DNA of 64,000 nt from JBAXEO01 sp963789515 (GCA_963789515.1 CAWBKW010000002.1:62001-126000); one strand, 5' to 3'; shown: positions 34,886 to 45,220, counted from the stretch's first letter. The notes: generated from the letters alone by a model not told the origin. A program made the numbers and translations.

Positions 34886-35890
34886 CACGCTCCCCGCTTC
34901 TCGATGCGAAGCTTGGAGAGGTCGGCAACGCCAAGGCCCTGCTCGGCGGCGAGTCTGACGTACTCGAGGTCGTTGGGTTGCATGCCGAAGAGGGTGGCGC
35001 CATACGCGTCCACCGACACCTGGTTCGTACCGGCTACGCAGGTGTAGCCCATCTTGACGTCCTTCATTCCACCGCCGGTGGGGCCGTTGCGGAAGAGCAG
35101 CCGATACGCGTCGAGGATGGTCAGTTGTGGCCTGATGAGCGTGTTGGTGTCGACGAGCTTCTGCGCGAACTCCTGGTGGATCAGGCCCCGCGTTCCGCCC
35201 ATCACCCCCATGAGGTTCTTCATCGAGAGGGTCAGCCCGGCCAGCCCGTGCGTTTTGGCGCAGGGCATGTTGATGAGCACATCGGCGTCGAACACGTCGG
35301 TGAGCAGCGGCCATGAGGTGAGGACGCGGCCCTTCGGGATCGAGACACGCTCGAAGTCCCGGCTCGAGAGAACCTTCATGTCCGCGTCCGCCGACTGGGC
35401 CGCCCTCTGGATACCGCTCACGGTGTACGCCTGGCGGGGCGGCGCTGTGGAGTTGTCGAAGACCGTGACCGACGCGGCGCCCGCCTCCCAGCACATCTTC
35501 ACAGTCGCCGACACGGCCTCAGGATTGGTCGTCACCCCGAATTCGGGTTCGCGCGCTGTCAGGATGTTCGGCTTGATCACCACCCGCGAGCCCCGCTTCA
35601 CGAACCGGCCCATGCCGCCGAGCATCTCCACGGCCAGCCGCGTGTTGGCGGCCGGGTCCTTGCCGGTGGCCACCGCGATATCGGGCAGGAGCCTCGGCGA
35701 CGTTGCTGAGGTTGGTTCGACCGACGGGGTCTCCCCTGCGGACGGGGGCGCTGCGCCGAACTCACGAGTCACGATGCGTGCGTGCTGCGCCTCGGACCAC
35801 TGGAGAGCCCGTGCGCACCCGGTCAGACCCCCCGGTGCACGCCGCGAGGCCGCAGATGCCGAGGAAGCGGCAGAACTCGCGGCGCTCCAC
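34885..35890 (-). CDS. Tat-exported DUF362 domain protein (frame-disrupted)
   Basis: About 335 residues. A GTG at 35890 (AAGGGAG upstream) gives a twin-arginine-type leader, ERREFCRFLGICGLAA. A run of six C on the plus strand (35828-35833) shifts the frame, after which the protein continues as GLTGCARALQW into the DUF362 domain. That domain has IKPNILTAREPEFGVTTNPE, VFDNSTAPP, NMPCAKTHGLAGLTLSMKNLMG and the C-terminal VSVDAYGATLFGM. DUF362 proteins are often linked to Fe-S/ferredoxin proteins, as here with the polyferredoxin directly downstream. Biochemical role unknown. Confidence 0.78.
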
Positions 35891-35994
35891 GAGACTCCCT
35901 TCATCGAGGTGACTGCGCTGGTCTACCTCATCAGCATAGAACCTGTGCGGCTCGAGTTGTACTGTCCGCCGCCCGCGTCCCAACGCAAGGGGTC

Positions 35995-37689
35995 CTACTT
36001 GAGAACGAACACGCTGAAGTCGGCGGCCGAATCGACTTTGCGGTAGTTCGCGAGCACGTAGGCCAGCAGCGGGTCGTCGATCGGGCCGCCGCGGTACCCG
36101 CGCCTGCGCGCCAGGGCGAGCTCGTCGACGAACACGACCTGAGCCGGTCGCCCCCGCAGTTCGTAGCGTTCGACGGCGGCGCGGTCCGATGGCCCGGGCA
36201 GCAACCTGACGGCCGGCGTGTCCCAGACGCCCCCCACCACCAGGTATGCGTCACGCTCACCGAGAAAGGTGACGCGCGTCTCGGGCCCGACCCAGTTCTC
36301 GGCCGCGGCTTCGAGGGCGCGGATCTCGCGGTAGCGCTCGGCGCTTGTCGTGATGCCCGCGTAGGGTCCTTTGGTGATGAGCGTAAACGATGTCGAGGAG
36401 ACCGGGTCGCCGAAGACATTGGTGGTGAGCAGGCCGAACGCCACGAGCAGCGTCACCAAGGTGGCGGTCCACTGAAGGGAGGGGCCCCATTCCTCGGCGA
36501 GGGCGGTCGACCAGCAGAGGAGCAGTCCGAGCGTCAGGGGTGCGAGCGCGATCGAACCCGTACCACGGTTCCACGACGAGCTGGTGGCGTAGGCCACGCT
36601 CGCGAACCCTACAAGCGCGAAGGGTGTCGCGTGAGCGACCAGCTGCAGATGGTCCCGGCTTCCGGAGCGCCACGCCCAGAGAAGCGCCGGAACCGCGATG
36701 CCGGCGGTGAGCGTGATCATCCAGGACGAGGTCGCCGATCCGAACGTCAGAGTGTCGGAGCGCGCGAGCACGGCAACGCCCGGCGCCGCTGCGGCCAGCG
36801 GGATCGCTCCCAGAGCCGCGGCGCGCAGGCGCCTGGGAAGTGGCGGAATCGATGCCACAAGCGCGAGCGTCCACATGGGCCAGAGCCACGGGCTCGCCAG
36901 AGCGCCGACGAGGTTTCCCAGCGACCAGCGCAGTCGACCGACTGGCGCACGGACCCCGCGTGCGTTGGCAGTCGTGAACGCGAGGCTGCGGCGCAGGTCG
37001 TCGATCGAGAGGCCGAACACGAGGGCCGCCGCGATCGCTGCGCCGACGAGCGCGGCACCCCCCAGAGCCGAGAGCGCGAGCCTTCGGCTGCGAGCCATGA
37101 CCGCGTAGGTCGCCAGCAGCACGACTGCGGCCCCGGCGAGGGGTGGGTACGCCGCCGTGCCGAAGGCGAGCATGACCCCCGAAGCCGCCGCAAGGGTGCG
37201 CCGCCGATCTCGGATCGAGGCCCAGCCCAAGACGACCGAGAGCGTGAAGCACAGTTGTGCGACCGTGTTGTAGGTGGGCGCGAAGAGGTGGTACGGGAGT
37301 GCCAGCAGGGGCAGGATCACCGCGATCGCCGCGGCTGCGGGGCGTGCACTGGGACGCAGTAACCGGTAGGCGATCAGTCCCGCGACCGCAGCAAGCACCA
37401 CGTAGAGCTCGCGCGTGAAGAGGGCCACGCCGGCCAGCCCGACGAGCGACTCGTAGAGTCTCAGGAACGGCACCGACACGAGCTCGCCGAGCGATTGCAT
37501 CGACAGTTCGTCGACGAAGGGCCGAGCACCGCGAGCGAGGCGGAGGGCGACCGCGATGTAGTAGCTGTCGTCGTAGAAGGACAACCCCACCGACGCCCGA
37601 AGCGCTGCAAGCACGAAGACCGCCGATGCGAGCAGTGCGGCGCCGAGGGTCGCTCTGCGGTCGGACTGGGGGACGCGGGCGGCGGGCAT
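35995..37689 (-). CDS. Multi-spanning membrane protein, glycosyltransferase 39-like
   Basis: 564 residues from the ATG at 37689 (the frame is open 17 codons further but into a terminator). About ten to twelve membrane helices lie in residues 15-420; the last 140 residues are a soluble extracytoplasmic domain. The first loop after helix 1 carries the acidic FYDDSYYIAVA, as in GT-C/Pmt-type mannosyl- or arabinosyltransferases, which use polyprenyl-phosphate sugars. No closer assignment is justified. Neighbours on the same strand do not overlap. Confidence 0.7.
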   Translation of the reverse strand: MPAARVPQSDRRATLGAALLASAVFVLAALRASVGLSFYDDSYYIAVALRLARGARPFVDELSMQSLGELVSVPFLRLYESLVGLAGVALFTRELYVVLAAVAGLIAYRLLRPSARPAAAAIAVILPLLALPYHLFAPTYNTVAQLCFTLSVVLGWASIRDRRRTLAAASGVMLAFGTAAYPPLAGAAVVLLATYAVMARSRRLALSALGGAALVGAAIAAALVFGLSIDDLRRSLAFTTANARGVRAPVGRLRWSLGNLVGALASPWLWPMWTLALVASIPPLPRRLRAAALGAIPLAAAAPGVAVLARSDTLTFGSATSSWMITLTAGIAVPALLWAWRSGSRDHLQLVAHATPFALVGFASVAYATSSSWNRGTGSIALAPLTLGLLLCWSTALAEEWGPSLQWTATLVTLLVAFGLLTTNVFGDPVSSTSFTLITKGPYAGITTSAERYREIRALEAAAENWVGPETRVTFLGERDAYLVVGGVWDTPAVRLLPGPSDRAAVERYELRGRPAQVVFVDELALARRRGYRGGPIDDPLLAYVLANYRKVDSAADFSVFVLK

Positions 37690-37741
37690 GGGGACAGGAT
37701 AGCGCGAGCGTTGAGGACGCGGGCGCTCGTCCCGCGCCATA

Positions 37742-37775
37742 CAGAGGGCCCGCCCCGGACGAGGCGGGCCCTCTG
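37742..37775 (-). terminator. Intrinsic terminator-like hairpin
   Basis: A 13-bp perfect stem (CAGAGGGCCCGCC with GGCGGGCCCTCTG) and an eight-base loop. It lies just downstream of the M28 peptidase stop on the minus strand and upstream of the membrane protein gene. Confidence 0.7.
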
Positions 37776-37823
37776 CGCTGCTTCCGAGGAAGTCCCCGGA
37801 GCAGGGTCGCGCCCTTGCGGTGT

Positions 37824-38817
37824 CTACGGGTTGAGGTGCTTGAGGTACTCGAACGTCAGTTCCGTGTACGCCTCGAGCCGCACGATCGGCCGCAGCGGCA
37901 ACAGTTCTTCGATGGTCGCTATCGTGTCATTCGGCGTGTGCCAGAACGAGCCGTACTGCTCGGTCTGCACGTAGCCGTCGAGGTCACCGAGCTCCCAGTT
38001 GGTGGACTCGAAGGCGACCACCGGGATTCCCGCCTGGTTGAAGGCGGTGTAGTCGCTGAAGCCATCGGGAGTGAACCCCGCGGGGTAGTCCGGGTTGAGC
38101 CCCGGCTGGATCTCGATGGGCAGCTTGCGCAGCTTGATGAGGCGCAGCATTTCGTCCCGCGGCTCCGTCTTGCCGTTCGCGCCGGCATGGATGTAGAGCT
38201 TGTCCCCGACGATGAGCGAGTCGAAGTTGATCATCGCGATCGTGCGGTCGCGGTCCGCCTGAGACATCTGGCTGACGTAGTAGGCCGAGCCTCTCGAGTC
38301 CGGCCTCCTCGGCACCAAAGGCCACGAAGGCGATGTCGTACTCGGGCTTGTACTTGGCGATACGCTCCGCCGTCTCGAGCATGACCGCGACACCGGACGC
38401 ATTGTCGTCGGCACCCGCGCCTGCGGAGCTGGCGTCGTAGTGCGCGCCCACGATGACCAGTGGGGTCGGCTTGATCTTCGGCTTCTTAGCAGCCGGCAGT
38501 ACCGCCACCACGTTCTGTGAGTTCCGGGTCCCCCGGTACGTGAATGGCTGCAGTGTCGCCTGGATGCCTGCGTCGGTGAACCAGCCCTTGATCTGGTTCG
38601 CCGCGGCAAGCTCGGCCGGGGTGTTTGCAACCCGCTTGATCAGCGTCTCTGACCCGTCGGGGTTGACCACCCGCGACAGGGCCTCTACGTAGGAGTACGC
38701 AAGGACGCCCACTTGGTTTGGCATGAGCGGCCGCGCAGCCTGCGCCGACGGAGCCACAAGTGCCATAGCGAGGATGAACACAAGTACCAGGACTGAAGCT
38801 CTTCGAGTGTTTCGCAT
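37824..38817 (-). CDS. Secreted M28-family metallopeptidase (frame-disrupted)
   Basis: About 331 residues from the ATG at 38817 behind GGGGGGCG. A signal peptide (1-28, ends AQAA) precedes a peptidase M28 domain with zinc ligands in VGAHYDAS, GADDNASGVAVML and FGAEEAGL, then INFDSLIVGDKLY and the last His in FWHTPNDT. Near 38291-38296 (a GAGAG run on the coding strand) the frame changes between EEAGL and GSAYYVSQMSQ. M28 enzymes are aminopeptidases or carboxypeptidases with two zinc ions. Probably scavenges peptides outside the cell. Confidence 0.82.
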
Positions 38818-39168
38818 ATCTTCGCCCCCCTGACAGGTCATCGAAATACGGGTGTTGTGAACTTCCTTCCCGATTCCGAGGATTCTGTTCGGGCGAGGGA
38901 CCGAGGGGCAGGGTGTGCAGGAGGCAGGGGCGGGATGGTCTGGGCCGCAGCTCTACGCCGGTCCTGTGTTTGGAATGTCGCGTTCTTGGGTAACGCGATG
39001 AATGTTGCCCATCTGCTGGCAACGAACGTCTGAGGGGGCGTACGCGTCGGGCCATCTATCGGTCACCGGACCCGACGTCTAGTCAATGGTGAGACCGACC
39101 CCAGCGGTTGGTCGCCCTCGCTCGCGGTGCCCGTCGCTTGGGTCGCGACACGAGGGGGGCGCGTTGCG
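38818..39168. other. Intergenic region between divergent secreted-protein genes
   Basis: About 350 bases. I see no gene. GTTGCC and GGCAAC around 39003-39022 form a small hairpin. It should contain both promoters, but no clear -10/-35 pair was found. Confidence 0.4.
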
Positions 39169-42100
39169 GTGAGGAAATCTGCGCAGTCACGTTTCGGAGT
39201 ATCTCTACTCGTTCTGATCTTCGCGATGGCGATGGTGTTCCCGTCGACGGGGGCCGCTTTCAGCCGCTCGACGCGCGCGCGGGGCGTCTTGGACCAAGAG
39301 GCGGCGCAACCGAGTGGTCACGCGACAGTCCGACTCATGGATCGCGACGCCGCGCCAAGCGCATCACGACGATCTGCACTACGGCGTCCGTCCACGAGTA
39401 CCGCTGAGCTGGCTACGGCGGATACCCAGGTGAGTGCGATCCCCGCACCCAGCTTCGGCGTCAACCCGAACGGCGACGGCGTAGGCGGTTGGGAGTGGGT
39501 ACCTGACGACAGCGTCCATGTGGCCATCGACGACCTCGACGCCGACGCACTGCCCGACTTCGAGTTCGACGCTCCCACCGACGAGTGGGGCGAGTTCAGC
39601 GAGTGGGACATCGGTTACGACATACAGGCCGGCTACAGCGTGAACGTGACCCAGGGCACGACGAACAAGAGCCACGTCGTCACCGTGCTTGAGGTCACCG
39701 ATGTGGATTCTGACGCCGATACGGTCTCGGGCACCGCCGCTGCCGGCAGTGAGGTTGAGGTCTACGCCTGGACAGACGAGGGGGGCGTCGCGGCACCGAA
39801 GCGTGTGGCGACTGCGAACGGCTCGGGGGTGTGGATCGCCGACTTCTCAGAACCGGCCGACCCCGGCTCCGGCGATCCGGACGAGGACCGCACATGGAAT
39901 CTGGTGGCGAGCAGCGAGGGTATGGCCCGCCAACTGGACAACGACAATGACTCCACCCAGATTGACTGGAACGTCCCGAACCCGACCTTCACGGTCCGGC
40001 CGGATGGTGACGGCGTGGCCGGCCGGGAGTGGGTGCCTGACGACAGCGTCCACATCGCCATCGACGACCTCGATGCCGACGCACTGCCCGACTTCGAGTT
40101 CGACGCACCCACCGACGAGTGGGGGGAGTTCGACGAGTGGGACATCGGCTACGACATCCAAGTCGGCTACAACGTGAGCGTGACCCAGGGCGCGACGACC
40201 AAGACCCACAAGGTCGCCGCGATCTCCGTGACAGGTGTCGATCCTGACACCGACATCGTCTCGGGCACCGCGGCGGCCGGAAGTCAGGTCGAGGTCCGCG
40301 CCTACAGCGAAGACGAGTTGGCGGAGCCCTTGCGTATCGTGACCGCGAACGGCTCAGGCGTGTGGACCGCCGACTTCTCCAGCCGGGCGACACCGGCGAT
40401 CCGGACGAGGAGCGCACGTGGGACCTCGTGCTGGGCAGCCAGGGCCGAGCCGAGCAGTTCGACACCGACGGAGACTCGACCAGCGTCGATTGGAACGTCC
40501 CGAACCCGACCTTCACGGTCGGCCGGATGGTGACGGCGTGGCCGGCCGGGAGTGGGTGCCTGACGACAGCGTCCACATCGCCATCGACGACCTCGATGCC
40601 GACGCACTGCCCGACTTCGAGTTCGACGCACCCACCGACGAGTGGGGGGAGTTCGACGAGTGGGACATCGGCTACGACATCCAAGTCGGCTACAACGTGA
40701 GCGTGACCCAGGGCGCGACGACCAAGACCCACAAGGTCACCGCGATCTACCGTGACCGGTGTCGATCCTGACGCCGACACGTCTCGGGCACCGCGGCGGC
40801 CGGAAGCGAGGTCGAGGTCCGCGCCTACAGCGAAGACGAGACTGGCGGAGCCCTTGCGTATCGTGACCGCGAACGGCTCAGGCGCGTGGACCGCCGACTT
40901 CTCCGAGCCGGGCGACACCGGCGATCCGGACGAGGAGCGCACGTGGGACCTCGTGCTGGGCAGCCAGGGCCGAGCCGAGCAGTTCGACACCGACGGAGAC
41001 TCGACCAGCGTCGATTGGAACGTCCCGAACCCGACCTTCTCGGTCGGTCCGGAGGGCGACGACGTGTGGGGCCGGGAGTGGGTGCCTGACGACAGCGTCC
41101 ACGTCGCCATCGACGACCTCGATGCCGACGCACTGCCCGACTTCGAGTTCGACGCGCCCACCGACGAGTGGGGCGAGTTCGGAGAGTCGACCGGCGGGTA
41201 CGACGTACAGGCCGGCTTCACGGTGACGGTCACACAGGGCGCGACGACCAAGACCCACGTCGTCACCGGTCTCGCCGTGACCGGAGTTGACCTCGGAGCC
41301 GACACCGTCTCGGGCACGGCGTCGCCCGGCAGCGACGTGGACGTCTTCGTGTTCGCCGATGAGGGTGTCCCAGATCCTAGAAGGACGGTGACCGCGAACG
41401 GCGCGGGCGTGTGGACCGCCGACTTCTCCGAGCCGGGCGACACCGGCGATCCGGATGAGGAGCGCACATGGGACATCACCGGGGGCAACAGCGGGATGAC
41501 AGCCCAGTTCGACACTGACGGGGACTCGACGGAGTTGGGATGGGAGGTGTCGAACTCAGCCCCGGTAGCCGTGGCCGACTCCTACACGACGCCGAAGGGC
41601 GTGGCGCTCAACGTTTCCGCCCCCGGCGTTCTGAAGAACGACACTGATGCCGAGGGAGACGCTCTATTCGCAAGTCCCGTGGCCGATCCGCTACACGGCA
41701 CCCTCGTGCTCAACGCGAATGGCTCGTTCCTCTACACGCCTACGGCAGGTTACGTCGGCTTCGACTCGTTCACGTACAGGGCCAACGATGGCACCTCTGA
41801 TTCCAACACCGTGACCGTCTCTATCAAGGTAGCCACCCTCATGCCGGTCTGGCGCTTCTACAACAAGCAGAACGGCTCCCACTTCTACACCGCGTCGATG
41901 GCCGAGAAGAACACCGTGATCAACACCCTGGGCGCGATCTACGCGCTCGACGGCGTGGCGTACACGGTCAACACCGACAACCCGGCCAATGGCTCGCCAC
42001 TCTATCGTTTCTACAACAAGAAGAACGGCTCTCACTTCTATACCGCCTCGCTTACCGAGAAGAACCGCGTGCAGGCGACCCTCGCGGCGGTCTACTCCTA

Positions 42101-42278
42101 CGACGGCGTGGCCTACAAGGTATGTCTCACACCGAGCGCTACGACCGTCTGGCGCTTCTACAACAAGAAGAACGGTTCCCACTTCTACACAGCCAGCTTG
42201 GTCGAGAAGAACAACGTGATCAACAACCTCGGAGCGACGTATGCGCTCGATGGCCCAGCGTTCTACATCGCGCCATAG
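39169..42278 (+). CDS. Large secreted tandem-repeat protein with cadherin-like and DUF5648-type domains (several frame breaks)
   Basis: About 1035 residues when repaired. The GTG at 39169 follows GAGGGGGG; a signal segment lies at about 8-27. From about 39449 four tandem repeats of about 175 residues each start with EWVPDDSVH(V/I)AIDDLDAD, contain DFEFDAPTDEWGEF and end WTADFSEPGD..DPDEERTWD. Each repeat is rich in Asp/Glu, suggesting calcium binding. A VCBS/cadherin-like domain follows (VADSYTTPKGVALNVSAPGV, then GTLVLNANGSFLYTPTAGY) and three DUF5648-type repeats ending FYIAP. Repeats 2 and 3 carry about five one-base indels (near 40378, 40523, 40752, 40783, 40842) that cancel or combine; repeats 1 and 4 are clean. 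Confidence 0.72.
39449..41560 (+). repeat. Four tandem about 530-bp coding repeats
   Basis: Units begin at about 39449, 39983, 40508 and 41033 (periods 534, 525, 525). Units 2 and 3 are identical over more than 200 consecutive bases, and units 3 and 4 over another long stretch, so the duplications are recent or kept alike by gene conversion. Confidence 0.8.
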
Positions 42279-42371
42279 AGTGTGTTTCGACGTACTGAGC
42301 GCTCGAAGATGCCGAGCGACGTCTCCGGCATCAGTGGCCAGTGCTGCCTCACCGACAGAACGACATGGCGA

Positions 42372-42398
42372 AGGCCCGTCTCGATTCGAGGCGGGCCT
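42372..42398. terminator. Bidirectional terminator-like hairpin between convergent genes
   Basis: AGGCCCGTCTCGA (42372-42384) pairs with TCGAGGCGGGCCT (42386-42398) apart from one G-T pair. It lies 94 bases after the large repeat protein and before the convergent membrane protein gene. Confidence 0.65.
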
Positions 42399-42447
42399 CC
42401 CGTCCTGATCTCCCGGTGTTCGGCCGGTGTCGGCGGCCGCTTGGGTT

Positions 42448-42975
42448 CTACCCGGCCGCGGGTCCTGCGCTCGTCGGCGCTGGCTGCTTCGCCATCGGCG
42501 TCGCGGACTTCGCCGACGAGATGACCAGTACCGCCGAGACGGACTGGCTGAGTGTCAGCGCCGCAGCGAACACCACGAGAACCGCCATCGCCGAGAAGAG
42601 CGCCACCGAGCCGAAGAACAGTGCGGCGACTGCGGCGGTGTAGGTGACCACCACCACCCACGGCGCGATCGGCGAGAGCTTCGCGTACACTCGCCCGTCC
42701 TTGATCGCGGTCTTTGTCATGCGGCCCGTGAACCAGCCGAGAACCAGGCCGATGATGCCGAGCACGGCCATCCAAACGACACTGAGCGTGATGCCGGGCG
42801 TCGAGATCAGAAGGTAGGCCGCCACCGCTTCAAGCACGGCGACCGCGACGAGCGCCCATGCCCGGATGCGACGCGGTCTGCTCTGAAGCAATGCGACGAT
42901 GATGAGACAGAGCCCCACGATGGCGGTGCATCCCACCCCGATCCATTGCAGGTACTGCGCGTACTGAGTGTTCAT
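42448..42975 (-). CDS. Membrane protein of unknown function
   Basis: 175 residues with five likely membrane helices (about 10-30, 40-58, 65-85, 105-125, 130-150) and a short basic loop with TGRMTKTAIKDGRVY. The tail is Ala/Pro/Ser-rich. No family recognised. The preceding gene ends 10 bases upstream, so the two are one transcript. Confidence 0.7.
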   Translation of the reverse strand: MNTQYAQYLQWIGVGCTAIVGLCLIIVALLQSRPRRIRAWALVAVAVLEAVAAYLLISTPGITLSVVWMAVLGIIGLVLGWFTGRMTKTAIKDGRVYAKLSPIAPWVVVVTYTAAVAALFFGSVALFSAMAVLVVFAAALTLSQSVSAVLVISSAKSATPMAKQPAPTSAGPAAG

Positions 42976-42985
42976 CACGGGCCCC

Positions 42986-43687
42986 CTACTTCGCCAGCAA
43001 CAGGTCGGCGAACTCGCTGCCTGACATGCTTGCTCCCAGAGCCATGCACAGGATGAGAGCGGCGATGACGGCGGCAGCGCTCATTCCTCCGGCTGCGGCC
43101 TTCTCCCCGTCGGTCACCTCGGGCTGCTTCTCGGCGACGGCCACGCCGACCAGTATCTTGTCGACGGGACTTGCCGGGGCAGCGGCCGTCGTGGTCGCGG
43201 CGCCGGAGCTCAAGACGGGTGCGACGAAGTCATCTGAGACCTTCGTGCCGGCGCCTGTGGCGGACCCCGGCGTTCCCAGGGCCTCACCGCTTCCGTTGCC
43301 GGTGACCGTCCAGCCGCTACCGCTCCTGACGAAGGTGGCGGTACCACTCCCGTCCACCAGCGGCTTGTCGTCACCCCCCAGGAAGCCTCCCAGAGGGTTG
43401 GGCACGTAGACGGTCGCCGAAACCGTGAACGAATCCGGCCCGTTCCACTGCACTTTGGGCCAGAGGGGAAGGGTCGGGCCGCTACCGACCTTGACGACCA
43501 GCTTGAGACGGCCGTTCCCCAGGTCGTAGACCTGCACCCACGCGCCGAACTCACTGTTCGTGCTAGTGCGGACCGACCCCACGTAGGTTCCTTGGTAGTC
43601 CGTTGCTTCGGCTGCGAATGCGGTCGCCGTGATCGCCAGTGAGAAGGCCAGCGCGAGCGCGATGGCCAAGCAGACGAATCTGCGCAT
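42986..43687 (-). CDS. Secreted protein with C-terminal membrane anchor, unknown function
   Basis: 233 residues; AAGGGGGGAGAG precedes the ATG. A signal peptide (1-25) is followed by a beta-rich extracytoplasmic domain (about 28-130) with YQGTYVGSVRTSTNSEFGAW and WNGPDSFTVSATVYVP, a Gly/Ala/Thr-rich linker, and a C-terminal hydrophobic helix (about 203-222). No family recognised. It forms a two-gene unit with the membrane protein downstream, perhaps one complex (inference). Confidence 0.72.
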   Translation of the reverse strand: MRRFVCLAIALALAFSLAITATAFAAEATDYQGTYVGSVRTSTNSEFGAWVQVYDLGNGRLKLVVKVGSGPTLPLWPKVQWNGPDSFTVSATVYVPNPLGGFLGGDDKPLVDGSGTATFVRSGSGWTVTGNGSGEALGTPGSATGAGTKVSDDFVAPVLSSGAATTTAAAPASPVDKILVGVAVAEKQPEVTDGEKAAAGGMSAAAVIAALILCMALGASMSGSEFADLLLAK

Positions 43688-43731
43688 CTCTCCCCCCTTC
43701 AGAGACAGCGATTCCTAGTTTGTGATACCCA

Positions 43732-43799
43732 CGCATAAGGGGGCCGACACGGGCCGGAAGGCGCTGTGCGCTCGCGAGCGAGTCCCTATGCGCCTTTTT
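43732..43799 (+). promoter_or_regulatory. Structured leader with terminator-like end upstream of cpgS-like gene
   Basis: CGCATA plus GGG (43732-43737, 43739-43741) can pair with CCCTATGCG (43784-43792), with one bulge. Alternatively AAGGCGC (43758-43764) pairs with GCGCCTT (43790-43796). CTTTTT follows (43795-43799). No plus-strand gene precedes it, so it could be a transcription attenuator in the leader of the gene at 43862. Confidence 0.45.
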
Positions 43800-43861
43800 G
43801 GGAATCTTATGCACTGTGGCGAGGTCGGCGATTGGGGCGACCCGTGATGAAAGGGGCCACC

Positions 43862-45220
43862 ATGTCAGAGGTCAGCACAGGGAGTGCGCGCGTTCGCCGA
43901 GCCGTCGTCATGGGAGCGGCAGGGCGCGACTTCCACGATTTTCTCGTTGCGCTGCGCGACGACCCGACCGTCGAGATCATCGCGTTCACGGCAACGCAGA
44001 TCCCGGGTATCGACAGTCGCCGGTTCCCCGCCGAGCTGGCCGGGCCCCGCTACCCCGAGGGCATTCCGATCTTCCCCGAGTCGGAGCTTCCCCGACTGGT
44101 ACGCGAGCATGCCATCGACGAAGTGCTGTTCGCCTACAGCGACGTCGCCCACGTCGACCTCATGCACAAGGCCTCGCTCGTCTTGTCTCTCGGCGCCGAC
44201 TTCCGGTTGCTCGGCCCGACGGCGACCATGGTCCGATCGACCAAGCCGGTGATCAGCGTTTGTGCCGTGCGTACGGGTGTCGGCAAGTCCGGCATCTCTC
44301 GGCGCATCTTCGAGCGACTGCGCGATCGGGGTCTGAAGGGCGTCGACATCCGCCACCCCATGCCGTACCGCGACCTGAACGTGATGCGCGTAGAGCGCTA
44401 CGCGAGCGTGGCCGACCTCGACGACCTCGGCGTGACGGTCGAGGAGCGCGAGGAGTACGAACACCTCGTCGAGGTCGGCGCCATCGTCTATGCGGGCGTC
44501 GACTACGAACAGATCCTTCGCGCGGCCGAGAAGGAAGCCGACGTCATCGTGTGGGACGGCGGCAACAACGACTGGCCGTTCTACGTCTCCGATCTCGAGA
44601 TCGTCGCACTCGACCCTCACCGGCCCGGCCACGAGCGCGCCTACTACCCCGGCGAGGTCAACTTCCTTCGCGCCGACGTGCTCCTTATCAACAAGGTGAA
44701 CACCGCGCAGCAAAACGCCGTCGACGACCTCGTCGCGGCGGCCGCGACCTACAACCCCGGCGCCAAGCTCGTCCTGACCGCGAGCGAGATCACCGCCGCC
44801 GACCCGGCCGCCCTTGCGGGCAAGCGTGTGCTGGCCGTCGAGGACGGCCCGACGGTGACCCACGGAGGCATGCAGTACGGTGCTGCAGCGCTTGCCGCCC
44901 GGGCTGCCGGCGCCGCCGAACTCGTCGATGCCCGGCCCTACGCCGTCGGCTCGCTGGCCGACACCTACGCTGCCTATCCGCACATGGACGCGGTGTTGCC
45001 GGCCATGGGCTACTCCGCGGAGCAGCTCGACGACCTCGCAGCCACCATCAACGCGACGCCGTGCGACGTGGTGGCCATCGGTACACCGATCGACCTGGGC
45101 AGGCTGATCGAGATCCGGCACCCGTCGGTGCGCGTGACCTATCGGGTGGTCGACACCTCCGCGCCCACGCTCGACTCCGTCATCGACGAGTTCTGCGCGA
45201 AGCACGGGATCGGGAGCTGA
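43862..45220 (+). CDS. cpgS: Cyclic 2,3-diphosphoglycerate synthetase-like P-loop protein
   Basis: 452 residues from the ATG at 43862 (AAAGGGG upstream). The N-terminal Rossmann-like domain (about 12-130) begins AVVMGAAGRDFHDF. The P-loop domain follows with CAVRTGVGKSGISRRIF (about 138) and IVWDGGNNDWPFYVSDLEIV, then LLINKVNTAQQNAV and the C-terminal Gly/Ala region HGGMQYGAAALAARAAGA. In thermophilic methanogens the homologue makes cyclic 2,3-diphosphoglycerate, a thermolyte; the bacterial versions are untested and may be GTPases of another role. Stands alone on the plus strand. Confidence 0.8.
   Translation: MSEVSTGSARVRRAVVMGAAGRDFHDFLVALRDDPTVEIIAFTATQIPGIDSRRFPAELAGPRYPEGIPIFPESELPRLVREHAIDEVLFAYSDVAHVDLMHKASLVLSLGADFRLLGPTATMVRSTKPVISVCAVRTGVGKSGISRRIFERLRDRGLKGVDIRHPMPYRDLNVMRVERYASVADLDDLGVTVEEREEYEHLVEVGAIVYAGVDYEQILRAAEKEADVIVWDGGNNDWPFYVSDLEIVALDPHRPGHERAYYPGEVNFLRADVLLINKVNTAQQNAVDDLVAAAATYNPGAKLVLTASEITAADPAALAGKRVLAVEDGPTVTHGGMQYGAAALAARAAGAAELVDARPYAVGSLADTYAAYPHMDAVLPAMGYSAEQLDDLAATINATPCDVVAIGTPIDLGRLIEIRHPSVRVTYRVVDTSAPTLDSVIDEFCAKHGIGS

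Noticed and set aside
39449..41560. CRISPR-like or transposon repeat
   Set aside because: The repeat is in coding phase, about 530 bp long, contiguous and encodes a clear protein domain; no spacers or terminal inverted repeats.
43865..45205. A 446-codon minus-strand frame opposite the cpgS-like gene
   Set aside because: Shadow of a gene with a clear P-loop and ribosome site; no independent evidence.
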